DNA from: Planctomycetota bacterium
GTDB lineage: Bacteria > Planctomycetota > PUPC01 > JACPCR01
DNA length: 64,000 nt
NCBI GenBank assembly: GCA_027625095.1
Contig: JAQBXN010000035.1
Location: 1 to 64,000, forward strand
Direction: 5' to 3'
Shown here: positions 9,501 to 19,100 of the stretch, piece after piece
Position numbering within the stretch: the first letter of the stretch is position 1
How the letters are laid out: every line of letters begins with the position of its first letter
The notes under the pieces: model-generated
The model's database searches: none
What the model saw: only the letters and a program-made list of their open reading frames with translations
Told to the model about the DNA's origin: nothing
Program-made: the position numbers and the translations under genes

Positions 9501-9694
9501 TGCAGAGGACAACCTCGTCAATCAGCAGGTCGCAATCGGAATGCTTAGCCTTTTGGGCTGTGATGTTGAGATTGCCAGCACTGGAAGAGAAGCGCTCCAG
9601 AAAGCTGAGGCAGAGCTCTTCGATCTCATTTATATGGATATTCAGATGCCGGAAATGGATGGCCGCGAAGCCACGACGGCCATTCGGAGTTTGA
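6581..9694 (+). CDS. Hybrid sensor histidine kinase, main part, frame broken near its C-terminus
   Basis: The frame gives 1037 residues, but only about the first 955 are native. In order: membrane segment (7-27), large periplasmic sensor region (about 30-320, Cache-like), second membrane segment (near 320-342), HAMP, PAS (about 400-510), coiled coil, HisKA with NMSHEIRTPMNGVLG (phospho-His near 580), HATPase with DPGRIRQVITNLASNAIKFT and GGTGLGLSIS, then a complete receiver (VDDNEVSRK, VDYNMPGMDG, LLTSAG, LTKPV). After ITQHSLAS the frame turns to nonsense, while a second receiver and an Hpt domain continue in the -1 frame (9496-10251). It probably works with the divergent NtrC-type regulator. 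The break may be a real mutation, an assembly error or recoding. Confidence 0.88.
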   Translation: MKLGLKLVLGLLAILTLMVALAVFAARQGESDLMESVGRSTVVLAEEKIKRLDSGIVRRVDELQMLAQEPWVQSAVSNANQKTEHLDPIEREATLAQLERATSKDGTASWKVWLDSGISQTLGKEFVQFHEKKYGFRIFEHILIADRYGILLAQAGRRPVLRVSDEAWWQKAQTKNGYVSNARLELGGNKHVIDVAVTVFNRERQFIGVIMGECAFDGIIQESQISSDSYETSEVRLIDADARLIHSSLEYRFLEDQSGEGLFARFKGRHGFFVAHQGGRERLFSYAHSNGYRSWPGLGWTLVVRHDVEEVLKPIAQLNRSILLIAAMAILPALVIAFALERSVTRPIRLLREATEKISAGEEPELDVSTLRSGDELGELARSFGSMSESLRMRQMQFRDLFDHSPDPILIHDIRGTILDVSHAAVALLGRERHQLIGTNMLDLFVGGEQPAMDSRSLKKGEIRTFTANVERSNGVSVPVEVRCSRIEYDGGQASLLHIRDVTERHLAEQALRNARDELEARVHERTSQLNQANTQLEEDLRKREQAEYELLESEEKLRKAIKIAEAASRTKSDFLANMSHEIRTPMNGVLGMTELLFKTELDDDQREYAEVVKVSAESLLTLLNDILDISKVEEGKLDIESIPFDLRATLDQVAESLAFRARQTGIEFILHYAPDAPQHVVGDPGRIRQVITNLASNAIKFTHTGHVVIRVKAAEISKESALLRISVEDTGIGIPQDRHEAIFEKFTQADSTTTRQYGGTGLGLSISRELIQIMGGRMGLESSPGDGSTFWFELRMPLPSVPMASDIPFVDLDGLRVLIVDDNEVSRKVLSEELTTKGIESTVSNNGMEAVGVLREAAAQGERFDAAFVDYNMPGMDGDSLGRLIKKDESISDVVLILLTSAGERGDASRFKAAGFDGYLTKPVRSGLLLQALSTAMGAARSGKPAPMITQHSLASGIQLNRRSITSTFEFCLQRTTSSISRSQSECLAFWAVMLRLPALEEKRSRKLRQSSSISFIWIFRCRKWMAAKPRRPFGV

Positions 9695-10251
9695 AGAGTG
9701 AAGCTTCTCGAACGCCTGTGGTGGCGATGACCGCGCACGCCATGTCCGGTGAACGAGATCGCTGCCTTGCCGCGGGCATGAACGATTACATGTCAAAGCC
9801 GGTCACCGAAGCAGAATTCGTACGCACTCTCAATCGTTGGACGGATTCCGAATTCGAGGGTGGGCCACCGGTGGGAAAAGCTCACGCACCAACTACCTCC
9901 CCAGCCATCGATCTGAATCGCTGGAAATCTATTTCCAAAACAGCAAAAGGAATGGGGCCGGAATTCCTCGGGCAGCTCATCAGATCCTTTCTTGATGACA
10001 TCAAAGGCCGGGTAAGAACGATTTCGGAAGCGATCGATACGGGCGACCTCAAACAACTGGGGCACGCATGCCACAGCCTCAAAGGCAGCGCAGCCAACAT
10101 GGGCGCATCCGCACTCTCGAAAGCGGCGGCCTCGCTGGAAAATCTAATCGAAGAGGGCGAGTTGGATGGCCTCGGTGAACAGCTTGATGAACTAGAGCGG
10201 CTGGCCCGTGTGGCAGAGGCCGAATTGGCAGTACTGGCGGAAGCGGAATAA
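9496..10251 (+). CDS. Second receiver plus Hpt domain of the hybrid kinase (frame-shifted continuation)
   Basis: 251 residues from a TTG codon. In the same frame the sequence already reads sensibly upstream (RNPAKQKEHHFHVRVLLAED), so it is a continuation and not a natural start. The receiver has LLAEDN, the acceptor Asp in YMDIQMPEMDG, the VAMTAHA threonine and the lysine in MSKPVTE. The C-terminal Hpt has HACHSLKGSAANMGA with the phospho-histidine. Together these are the usual tail of a REC-REC-Hpt hybrid kinase. An AAGGAG (9469-9474) sits 21 bases before the TTG, too far for normal initiation but a possible stimulator of slippage. Joining the frames needs a -1 shift between about 9440 and 9480. 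Confidence 0.85.
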   Translation: MLAEDNLVNQQVAIGMLSLLGCDVEIASTGREALQKAEAELFDLIYMDIQMPEMDGREATTAIRSLKSEASRTPVVAMTAHAMSGERDRCLAAGMNDYMSKPVTEAEFVRTLNRWTDSEFEGGPPVGKAHAPTTSPAIDLNRWKSISKTAKGMGPEFLGQLIRSFLDDIKGRVRTISEAIDTGDLKQLGHACHSLKGSAANMGASALSKAAASLENLIEEGELDGLGEQLDELERLARVAEAELAVLAEAE

Positions 10252-10728
10252 CTTGCCCGCACCGAGTTTGTTATGTCCTTTCCCCCTGTTCTTTCCCCAT
10301 AAATCTCGCTGAGCAATGATGCCTTTATAAGACCACGGCCTGCTTGCCCTGGTCTTTACCGACACTTTTTGCCCCGGAGGGCAGGGGCAGGTACCTGCTG
10401 GTTTCAGCCACCAGATCAGGAGGAGATAGATTCGCTCAGCCCTGGAGGAGCGAAAGCATGCGGCCCCGGGCGCAAGCCTTGCTCTTTGCCCACCTTACCT
10501 CTCTTGAACACCAAAGGTGTTCCGTCTTACAGCCCAGGGTTCGCGAGTCTTCGAGCAACCCTGGGTAATCGGAAGGAAGGAGTCTTCAGCCCCAACGGGG
10601 TTGCATCCATATAATCTGTCATTGCAAGCACTTTGGGTATGGACACAACACCTTCGGGGCTGCAGAAAATGTGTGCAAAGAGCAGGGCGCAAGCCATCTT
10701 TCCTGAACGCTGAAACCTGCCGCCGCCG
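10252..10728. repeat. Intergenic region with REP-like palindromes
   Basis: No gene is apparent. CCCAGGGTT (10533-10541) and AACCCTGGG (10557-10565) form a perfect inverted repeat. The neighbouring CCCCAACGGGG near 10593 and the ACCTTCGGGGCTGCAG stretch near 10650 resemble GC-rich mobile palindromes that are dispersed in planctomycete and verrucomicrobial genomes. Short open frames on both strands are translations of these palindromes. Confidence 0.5.
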
Positions 10729-13191
10729 CTACTTCCCTTTGCCGGCGGCACTCAGTTTCGCCAATTCGGCCTTCACTGTTTTTGTGGGCAGCCAGCCGAG
10801 GCCACAGTGCTGGAGGTGTTGCAGGAGGGTCTCAAGGCCAGCATCGGAATACTGCGGGGGGCCGTTCGGGCGGAGGGTGTTCGGATCTACCGGCGAGTGT
10901 AAGTAGATGAAGCATTGAAGTAATGCACCCAGGGTGGGGCCGGGATCCGTCGACGGATCCGGGAAGGTGTAATCCCAGTCCAGCTCCCATACCGCCGCAG
11001 TGCCGTCCATGGAAGCGGAAACCGCACGCGAGCCATCCTGGCTGAAGCACACGCTCTTCACCTCACCTTCGTGGCCCTTGAGCTCGTGCAGGATCTGGCC
11101 GGACTGCAGATCAAGAATCCGAATGGAACTGTCCAGCAGCGCGGTAATCACGAACCTGCCGTCAGGAGTGAAAGCCAGGGAAGTGACACCTTCCCCCACT
11201 TCGATGGTCTTTATGGTCTCCCAGGTTTTGACGTTCCAGATTCGGATAGTGCCGTCGAGACTGCCGGAAACGAGAAGCCGGCCACTTGGACTGAAGCTCA
11301 GTGCGGCCACCAGTTCTTCATGCCCAACACAGATTTTCAATGCCCTGCCCTTCGAAATGTCCCAGATGACAAAGGTGGTGTCTTCGCTACCTCCGGCGCA
11401 GTAGAGGCCGGCAGGATGAAAACAGACAGATGAAACGGGCTCGATATGTTCAAAATTGCGAAGCACGTTCCCGGTCTCCGCATCAAACAATTGCAGCGCG
11501 GCTTCACGGAGAACTTCTCTTCCTCCGGCAAGAACCCATCGGCCCCCCGGACTGAATGTGATTGCTGCGATCCCCTGTTGGAACTCCAGGTGATGGATGG
11601 TTTCGCCGGAAGAAATATCCCAGACTCTGGCTGAACAGTCTGCCCCTCGAAAAAGTCCTGAGCCGGTGGCCACCGAGGCCCGCTCGGGATGCCAGGCAAT
11701 ACAGTTCACCATCGATGTATGGCCGGTGAAGGTGCGGATGACTTCCCCGGAATCGACGTCCCAGAGCCTTAAGGCACCCGCTGAATCGCCCGTCAGAATC
11801 TGGTTGTGGTCCGGAGACAAGACTGCGCTGGTCACCGGAACCGGGTGCCGAAACGAACGCACCTGCCAGCCACCAGTCAGGCTTCGGCGAATGCCGCCAA
11901 GTCCCGATTGATGCCACAACCGAACTAAATGCGGATTCCTGGCGCCCTCATTTGTTTTTCTGGCCTGGCTTACCACTCTGGCGGCCTCCCCCCATTTGTT
12001 TTGTTTAAGGAGTTTTGAAGCGGCCTGTGCGGCTTTTTCAATGGGCGGCTGCCTGGTCGATGCCTTGACCTGCTCATGAAGGGAATGGAAGCTGAACGGT
12101 GTGGCGTAATATGGCGTTCCCAAATCCCACAGCCGCACGGTGGAATCAGGCCCGGCACGAAGGCAGAAGCGGCATTCCAGGTCGAGAGCGATGGGAACGC
12201 CCGGTGCATCCTCGCGGGTCATCAGACACCGGGAGGTTGGGAGGTGCCACAGGCGTATGGTACCGTCTTCGGAAACAGTGACGCAGTTATGCGTATTGCC
12301 GCCGTAGGCAATGGAAATCACCTGCCCGGTATGACCGTGAAGCTCACCGATCTTTTCAGGAACTCTGAGATCCCATATTTCAACGACGGGGCCAACGTGT
12401 GCCACGGCTGCTGTCAGACCATCCGGAGCGAGGGCTACCGCGGTGATCTCTCTGCCGCCAGGCAGAGTGCCCTTTGACCAGTTACGGAAATCCCATTGAT
12501 GCCATTCATGTCCGCTGCAGGAGAGTCCTTTCAAGCCGTTGCTGCTGACTTTGAAATGAGTAAAGCCCTGAGCGATTTTCATTTCACCGGTTTGGGAAGC
12601 ATTCGGAAGATACCAGGAACGGATTTGGCCGTCTCTGCTCGCGGTGATAGCTCTATTCGTCTCAAAGATCAGGGCGACATGGATGAGCTCGTCGCCTTCG
12701 TGGGTGAAGCGTTGAATTTTCTTTTGCTGCTCGATACTCCAGAGTCGGATAGGCCCGTCGACGCGTCCTGTAAGAAAATGCTTTCCATCTTCGCCGAAGC
12801 TCACAGCGGCATAGTGGCTGTTCCCTGCATCCGCCTTGAAGACAGGCTTTCCAGTCAGAAAATTCCAGAGCTTCAGCTCCGAACCGAATTCACTGCCTAC
12901 GGAAACGCCGAATCTCCCGGCAGGATCAATCGCTACCGCGCCGACCGCACCTGCGTGGCCCTCGAATTTGTAAGGTTGACAGGCGCCATGAAATGCGGAT
13001 CGCAACAAGGCGAGCGAGGTCTCGCCCGGCCAGATTGCTTGTGCTTTATCGTTTTCTCCTGCCAGATAAAGGGCACTGGCGGCCCGGCGTTTGATGACTG
13101 CTGCCGGGGCATTTCGGTGGATAGCCTCCTGATAAGAATGGAGGGCATCACCATAGTGGCCGGCCCCCGCCTGGGCGTCAGCCCGGGCCAT
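10729..13191 (-). CDS. WD40-repeat protein (TPR then WD40), in frame with the upstream pseudokinase
   Basis: 820 residues from the first ATG. The coding frame is already meaningful upstream (RASTLYAQALLETRDAIQAE immediately after the TGA at 13303-13305), so the ATG at 13191 is not a natural start. Residues 1-60 read as tetratricopeptide helices (GHYGDALHSYQEAIHRN). From about 80 to 740 there are many WD40 blades with GH and WD dipeptides (GHTSMVNCIAWHPERASVAT, SGSLDGTIRIWNVKTWE), enough for two propellers. The C-terminus holds a short extra helical segment. Such proteins are scaffolds for protein-protein contacts. The whole appears to be the C-terminal two-thirds of a kinase-TPR-WD40 protein interrupted by a nonsense codon. 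Confidence 0.85.
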   Translation of the reverse strand: MARADAQAGAGHYGDALHSYQEAIHRNAPAAVIKRRAASALYLAGENDKAQAIWPGETSLALLRSAFHGACQPYKFEGHAGAVGAVAIDPAGRFGVSVGSEFGSELKLWNFLTGKPVFKADAGNSHYAAVSFGEDGKHFLTGRVDGPIRLWSIEQQKKIQRFTHEGDELIHVALIFETNRAITASRDGQIRSWYLPNASQTGEMKIAQGFTHFKVSSNGLKGLSCSGHEWHQWDFRNWSKGTLPGGREITAVALAPDGLTAAVAHVGPVVEIWDLRVPEKIGELHGHTGQVISIAYGGNTHNCVTVSEDGTIRLWHLPTSRCLMTREDAPGVPIALDLECRFCLRAGPDSTVRLWDLGTPYYATPFSFHSLHEQVKASTRQPPIEKAAQAASKLLKQNKWGEAARVVSQARKTNEGARNPHLVRLWHQSGLGGIRRSLTGGWQVRSFRHPVPVTSAVLSPDHNQILTGDSAGALRLWDVDSGEVIRTFTGHTSMVNCIAWHPERASVATGSGLFRGADCSARVWDISSGETIHHLEFQQGIAAITFSPGGRWVLAGGREVLREAALQLFDAETGNVLRNFEHIEPVSSVCFHPAGLYCAGGSEDTTFVIWDISKGRALKICVGHEELVAALSFSPSGRLLVSGSLDGTIRIWNVKTWETIKTIEVGEGVTSLAFTPDGRFVITALLDSSIRILDLQSGQILHELKGHEGEVKSVCFSQDGSRAVSASMDGTAAVWELDWDYTFPDPSTDPGPTLGALLQCFIYLHSPVDPNTLRPNGPPQYSDAGLETLLQHLQHCGLGWLPTKTVKAELAKLSAAGKGK

Positions 13192-13302
13192 CCACGCGGT
13201 GAAGTCCGCCTGTTCATTCAGGCAGACGTTCTCAAGGAGTTTCTCGGCCTGGATAGCGTCTCTGGTCTCCAGGAGCGCCTGCGCGTAGAGCGTCGAAGCC
13301 CG

Positions 13303-14238
13303 TCAATCCGATGAGTCTTTCATGCGAATGTGATTGATCCGCTCCAGAGCTTCAAGATCCGTAATCTGGCCGTACCTCCATGCCATCATCGAACGATTGT
13401 AAATCGTCTCCGGGTCATCAGGCATTACCTGTTGTGCGTTCCCCAGCGCGGAGAGTGCCGGGCCGATTTTCTTTCGTTCCTGAAGCGCTAGGGCGTGAAC
13501 GTTTTCTGTGAGGGCAACAAGCCTCTCCGGCCTCTGAATTTCCGGCAGCGGCTCTCCGGTATGTTTCTGAAAGGTATTCGCCAGACTGTCGCGAATCGTT
13601 CCAAGCTCTTCGGCTGCCTTTCCGGGAAGAGCCTCTAACCAATCGACGAGGGCAGGCGGGAGGCCATCGGCGGTACGCAAAAGCGCGGGCAGCATTTCAA
13701 CCAGGGCTGCGAGGTCGGATTGTGCATCATTCTCAAGTGGCTCGTTCTCCAGCCCGATAAGGATGGGCCCGGTTTCCTGAACCAGGCAATGCCGAGCATC
13801 CAGGCTGCCGTGCGTCAGTCCATGCTTATGAAGATGGAGCAGGGCATCGCAGATTCTGCAGGCGAATTCCAGACGCTCCGGCAATTCATGATCCTCGACC
13901 ATCCAATGATCCAGAGACTGTCCCGACTCATGAGGCAGGATAATGGCTGTGCCATCGCTGGTAACAAGGGCAGCAAGACATGGCAGCAGGTTGGGATGCA
14001 GCGGCAGTTCCATCCACCTCTGCAACCTCAAACCGAGCGAAGCAGAGAAGGAATCCTCATTCCGCTTCACGATGAGCACATACATGTTCCATTGCTGGTG
14101 CCATCCAAGCCACGATTCCGCCGCGCCCTTGGACTCCAGTTGATTTAGAAGGACAAATCGCTTCGACGTATCCTGAGCAACCTGTCCGCTGTCACCAGGG
14201 GGATTTTCGAGATTTTTCTGGGGGCCTGATTCTGCCAT
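13303..14238 (-). CDS. Protein-kinase-like (pseudokinase) N-terminal part, ends at an in-frame TGA
   Basis: 311 residues. The fold is a Ser/Thr kinase: lysine 58 in YVLIVKRN fits the ATP-anchoring lysine, and HPNLLPCLA and CDALLHLHKHGLTHG follow the usual order of lobes. But the catalytic HRD is HGS (143-145), the following asparagine is not conserved, the glycine loop is broken and DFG is replaced by IGL (161-163). It is therefore expected to be inactive. Residues 235-311 are TPR-like. The TGA at 13303-13305 is followed directly, in the same frame, by more TPR and then the WD40 part. Together the two halves would make about 1,169 residues. Confidence 0.75.
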   Translation of the reverse strand: MAESGPQKNLENPPGDSGQVAQDTSKRFVLLNQLESKGAAESWLGWHQQWNMYVLIVKRNEDSFSASLGLRLQRWMELPLHPNLLPCLAALVTSDGTAIILPHESGQSLDHWMVEDHELPERLEFACRICDALLHLHKHGLTHGSLDARHCLVQETGPILIGLENEPLENDAQSDLAALVEMLPALLRTADGLPPALVDWLEALPGKAAEELGTIRDSLANTFQKHTGEPLPEIQRPERLVALTENVHALALQERKKIGPALSALGNAQQVMPDDPETIYNRSMMAWRYGQITDLEALERINHIRMKDSSD

Positions 14239-15047
14239 CAGTCTGCAATCTCTTTAGATATTTCAATACAACAAAGCAAAGGCTCCCACACTCTCCTGTG
14301 TCAATAATAACAAGTCTAATACTACAGCAATCGCGTTGCCTGCCTCAACCAGTAGTCCGCGACGGAAGTGATTTGCGGATTTAGCCCCGGAAGGTCTCGC
14401 TAAAAATTCCGGACTGGACGACTTGGAAATTCACACCCTGGAAACCAAGCTGAAGCGTGAGCTCAAAACCGTGAAACAATCCGCTTTGGCCGTAGCTCAT
14501 CTTGGAGGCCACATGAATCGCAAAGCTGACGGCATGCCCGGCTGGATTACTCTCTGGCGAGGAATGAAAACACTCCAACTCCTCAAAGAGCGGGTCGCCT
14601 TTAGATTAATGTACAGAGTTTTGGGTAATGACAAGGTTGAAACCGGGGGCCACTCGCCTGCGCCCATCCGGAACTACCACCGGATTGTTTTTTCGGGTTC
14701 AAATTGATGCGGCAGTTGGCAAGTTAATTTCGATCAGCCTCCTACGCCAGGGCTCAGCGCTCACGGCAGCGTTGTTCGTTTATTCCCGGGCAGGCTGATT
14801 AGCGAAGTTAGCGTACAAGAATGAATGCTGGAACTTGATCGCTGATTTGTATCGTCAGGAACTCAAGGGAAGGAGAGGCCATGCTCCCGCTCTGAAGAGC
14901 CCATGGTAGCACCGGCCTCCAGGCTGGAGTGGCTTTCTCCAACGAGCCATGGGCTTGCAAGCACCCCGCGCTGGAGGGCAGCGTTACGGGGCCACCCCGG
15001 AGAAATCTCCTGGCCTCGGATGTTTACATGCTGGCAGCAGCATGTGG
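14239..15047. other. Intergenic block with transposase relic and repeats
   Basis: This 800-base stretch holds a transposase fragment (14402-14610) and, from about 14898, repeats of the type GTAGCACCGGCCTCCAGG. GAGCCCATGG near 14898 and CCATGGGCTT near 14947 are inverted. I find no intact gene. Confidence 0.5.
14402..14610 (+). pseudogene. IS4-type transposase, C-terminal remnant
   Basis: The frame contains VAHLGGHMNRKADGMPGWIT followed by LWRGMKTLQLLKE. This is the characteristic end of IS4-like transposases (LGGxxxRKxDGxPGxxTLWRG). Everything before residue about 25 and after about 62 of the frame is unrelated, and the DDE catalytic core is absent. It marks an old insertion next to the repeat block and the truncated esterase. 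Confidence 0.65.
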
Positions 15048-15090
15048 CTACGACCGCGAAGCCCCGGAGGCCAGCGCTACGATGGTCACC
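14898..15090. repeat. GC-rich dispersed repeat block
   Basis: GTAGCACCGGCCTCCAGGCT (from 14908) and, near 15058-15083, the inverted form with CCCCGGAGGCCAGCGCTAC resemble the GTAGCGCCGGCCTCCAGGCC elements common between genes in some Verrucomicrobia. A central segment (CGCGCTGGAGGGCAGCGTTA) is another variant. The block replaces the rest of the sialate O-acetylesterase gene. Confidence 0.5.
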
Positions 15091-15515
15091 AGATTGACTC
15101 CGAGCAAACGGATCTGCGGATAATTTGCCGCTGCGATTTCTTCCGTCCCGTTGATTACGCCACTTACAGTCATGCCCATGTTCGACTGACCGGAGCAGAG
15201 CCAGACTTCGCCGATGAGCACGTCCTTGAACTCGATGGTGTTGTCGCCCTTGACCGTGACGGTAAACGGCCCGCCGGCTTCAGGCGTCTTCAAAGCAACT
15301 TTCCACTTGCTGTCCTTCCCGGTGATCGTTGAAACCGTCTCACCCCACGACCCGGTGACGTTGATCTTTTCGTTCGGATTTGCCCACCCCCAGAAAGTGG
15401 CTGAAGTCTCTCGCTGTAACACCATGTGGTCGGCAAAGACGGTCGGGAGTTTGATGTCCGCGGTGACCGTAGCGGCAGCACTCAGTGCTGCGAGTATCCA
15501 TGCTGAGGTTCTCAT
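15048..15515 (-). pseudogene. Sialate O-acetylesterase, N-terminal fragment
   Basis: 155 residues starting with a signal peptide (MRTSAWILAALSAAATVTA). The following KLPTVFADHMVLQRETSATF and the GEVWLCSGQSNMGM block, which carries the catalytic serine of the SASA/SGNH family, identify it. Full members have 450-650 residues and remove O-acetyl groups from sialic acids or other glycans in the periplasm. Here the match stops after NYPQIRLLGV and the last 17 residues are encoded by the dispersed repeat. The distal catalytic His/Asp are lost, so it is a broken gene. Confidence 0.8.
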
Positions 15516-16165
15516 ATTTTTCTATTCCTCTCTGCTTTTGTGTTCGCCGCACGCTGGACGAGCATGTTAGATGTGCTCACTGGTGCCGCCATCAGGCTGC
15601 CGGTAATATTAATATCGAGCGTGCCCACTTTGTTTTTTACTTTGATAACTGTTCAGGCATGGCAGAAACGTGGTGTGAGTAACAGCTTTATCGTGGCGCT
15701 CTCACTCCCCGCGGAGCGTGGAGACCACGTAGTTTCTGGGGAGCCGGGTTCCTAAGGAAGGGCAGACCCGGCTAAAGTTGTTACTCCAACTCCGGCCCCG
15801 AATCACCGCACTACGCCTGAATGGATAGTTCGTCACCTTATTTTTTTAGCTTCCATCTTGCAGACGCATTCGATGACCTTAATGTCGCACGCATGATTGT
15901 CTGGCTTGAAACTTAAAGCGGCCTTCCGGCCGCAACTTGGTTAACCACGACAGGCACGAACAACACCCGAGTTCTCCATTCCTACTCCTTCTCGTTTTTC
16001 GTGTTTTTCGTGGTTCCAAAGATCCCCGCACGACGCGGAGAAGTTACTGGCTTAGACTCTCATCGACCGAGAATTTCTCCAATCACCCGCATCGAAATCT
16101 GTCCGCGTCCGAAGTTGTGGGACGCCTGGCCATGGAAATAAATCTCTAACCGCTACCTTGCCCCG
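15516..16165. other. Intergenic region with a GCCGGGTT hairpin
   Basis: No gene is apparent in 650 bases. GCCGGGTT (15743-15750) and ACCCGGC (15766-15772) can form a hairpin, and the adjoining CTCCCC (near 15705) and GGGGAG (near 15738) can pair around it. The same GCCGGGTT element forms a tighter palindrome at 40179-40197. The promoter of the large hydrolase gene presumably lies at the right end. Confidence 0.45.
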
Positions 16166-19100
16166 ATGACCTTCCGAATCGTCCCCATTTTAGTTCTGTT
16201 TTTCGGTTTCTTTGTGGACTCGTCAGCGGAATACACCCGCCTCTCACGTTCGCTCTGGTGGGAGCCTTACCATTACGACGCCGGGACAAGCGCCCTGTTT
16301 CATCTGGATGCGAAAGGCAAGAAGGAGGAAGCCGTGGATTTCGATGCCCTGGACGACGAACCTGACTTGAACGCAATCGACAGTGATGTCTCGCTGTCAC
16401 CGAACAAGGCAGGCAATCTCAACAGTGCAGCGAATGCCGTCCCCAGCGGGCAGGGGGCGAATCTGGTGGGCAAGGCCGCGTATGTGGTCCAGGGCCGATT
16501 CGGCGGGGGCCTGAAACTCGACGGCGGGTTACTCTTCTGTAAGTCGCAAGAGAAGAGCGGCTGGCGCGGCACTGAATTCTGGATTCGGCTGGCAGCCTAT
16601 CCCGAAAAAAAGGCAGTCCTTCTGGAGCATGCAGCAGCTCCCCGTCGCGCTGCCGGGGCCTACGATTCACAGGAATGGAATGCGAGCCTGGCGCCCCTTT
16701 CAATCCTGGTTTTGAAAGATGGCACTCTGGCCTGCGAATCGCCGAAAGCCGGTAAGCGAGCAGGCGTGTTCGAGTCCTTTGATGCGCAGCTCCCGCTGGA
16801 TAAATGGGCACACGTTTCCGTCACAGTGACACACATCTGGCCGCATGGCAGCGCTGTTTACCTGTATGTAAACGGTGAATCGAAGGGCAAGCTCGCACTG
16901 GAAGGGGAGCTGACAGGACACATAACGCTTCACTCGGAGGCATGCACGATTGGGAACGCTCCCTCGGGGGTTGAGGGACTCCGCGCTACCATTGATGAGG
17001 TGCGCCTCTCAACCGTATTTCGCAGCTATTACAAATTCGATCTCAATTGGCCACAGCCTGATCGCAAAGTTGAAGTCACCAACCGGCAGCCATGGTTTCG
17101 AGATGAAAACGACCTGCTGTTTCACCTGGATTTCAACGGAACGTGTAAGCCGGTGAAGTGCGCGCCTGATACGAACTACCCGGACATGGCGATTACGAAC
17201 AACGATATCGAATTCAATCCATCCAAGGTGGCAGCAACCTATCCGACAGGTATCGAAGGCCGCGGGCTCATGCTGGGGGACGGGAGTCTTCGCCCGGCCT
17301 TCAGCGCGAAGGGGAACATCCTGCCAGCACGGGGAACTATCGCCTTCTGGATGCAGCCCATTGATTGGGACAACTTCACCCGTGACTATCGTCTGGACTC
17401 GATTCATCCGACAGCCTTTGGCCTCCTTCAGTTGGACAGTCGCACGGTGGAGGGATCCAACGAAGCGGTCTATCGCCAGATCGGCCCTCTGCTGCAATAC
17501 AGCGCAAACATGCACTTGCCTGAAGATGTAACGAACCCGCCCGTCTTCCAACCTGGTAACTGGGCTCACGTAACGGCCACGTGGGAAGGCACTGATGTCA
17601 GCTACTACATAAACGGCCTGCGCCGAAATCCGGAGGGCGCCGTTGTTGCGGCCATGGAGATCCGGTCTGCCGGCGACCCCTACCCCTACAAAAAAGCCAA
17701 CCCCAGATGGTGGATCGAGTCCGAACCGGTGATCCTGCGCTTTCGAGAAAATCTTTACTGGGAGCAACGCGGCACACCCATGCCGAAAACGATCATCGAT
17801 GACTTCCGGATTTATCGTCGGCCACTCGCACCTTCAGAAATCGCCAATCTCGTCAGGCTCTTCGACCCGCGAGAAAAAGTCGAACCACTTCCGCAGGCCG
17901 ATATGCACCTCTATACGAATGGTGTCAGCGGGACAGCGAATGCTGACCTGATTCCCCTGATCGATTCATACAAGGAAGTCACCGCCGGCCGACTGACGGT
18001 AAAAAAGTCCGGTGATCCAACGAACGTGGGCCAGGCGGAAGCCAGCTTTGGCGAACAGCGGCAGGGCAAGGTCGAGGTCAAGACGCCGCCGCTCGATTTC
18101 GGTAACTACGACATTCTGGCCGAACTCCTCAACGCCGACGGCAAGATACTCGCGACCGTCAAGGACTCCTTCACGCGAAAGCCGCCTCCGTGGTGGCAGA
18201 ACAAAGCGGGGGTTTCAGACAAACCGCTTCCAGAGTGGGATTCGGTGACCATTGAAGGCAACATCGCCAAGGTATCTCTCAGGCAGATTTATCTCAGCGG
18301 CTCCGGACTTCCGGACAAAGTGGTCTCCGTTGGTGAAGATATTCTGGCAGCACCGGTGGCCCTGAACATTCGGAGCGCAGGCAAGACTCTCTCCCTGAAA
18401 CCTGAAAAAGAATCCATTGATATCGTCCGGCACATACCGGCCCGGTGCGATTGGCAAGGCTCTCTCTCCTCCGATCTACTCACCGTCAAGACCAATGCCT
18501 ATATCGAGTTCGACGGCATGATGTGGTTTGACGTGACTCTGAAACCAAAGGGACAAAAGGCCAGGATCGACATGGTTGAACTGCGAATCCCCTATCGGAA
18601 GGAGGCAGCGAATCTAACCCACTGGTGGAGCGGTCACAGAAACTTCCGCGATCCCCAAGCCGTGCACATCGGCGCCCTTCCGGAAAGCGAAGGCGTCATC
18701 TTTCGCAGCAACGACAGCAACAGAATCAAACTTCTTGATGAAATGCGGGGCAGCTTCATCCCGTATGTCATGGTAACCGGCGACCACCGTGGCATGGCCT
18801 GGTTCGCCGAAAATGATCAGGGCTGGACTCAGAGTCGGGAGAAGCCGGCCTTATTCATCGAACATAACGGCGACACAGTGACACTTGTTCTGAATATCGT
18901 TTCGGAGAGTATTGAGATCCCTGAGGAACGGACATTTTCCTTTGGTCTCCATCCCACACCGGTTCGCAAACTAGATCCCTTGTGGCGGGAGTCCCCCGTC
19001 TATTCCAATGTCTTTCCCGATACTTTCTGCGGGAATAACCTGAAGGGCCGCAAGGGCCCGACCTCGTTCTACCTTTACCCGGAAGACGACTGGGATGCGG

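Noticed and set aside
9496-10251. Independent receiver-Hpt gene starting at TTG 9496
   Set aside because: The frame is already meaningful upstream (KQKEHHFHVRV) and the AAGGAG is 21 bases away, so it is a continuation of the hybrid kinase.
13303-13305. UGA reassigned to tryptophan in this organism
   Set aside because: Several well-defined genes here end at TGA, for example at 20357-20359 and 45599-45601, so UGA works as a stop.
14903-15332. Three overlapping plus-strand frames as genes
   Set aside because: They are antisense to the sialate O-acetylesterase fragment and run through repeats, with no protein similarity.
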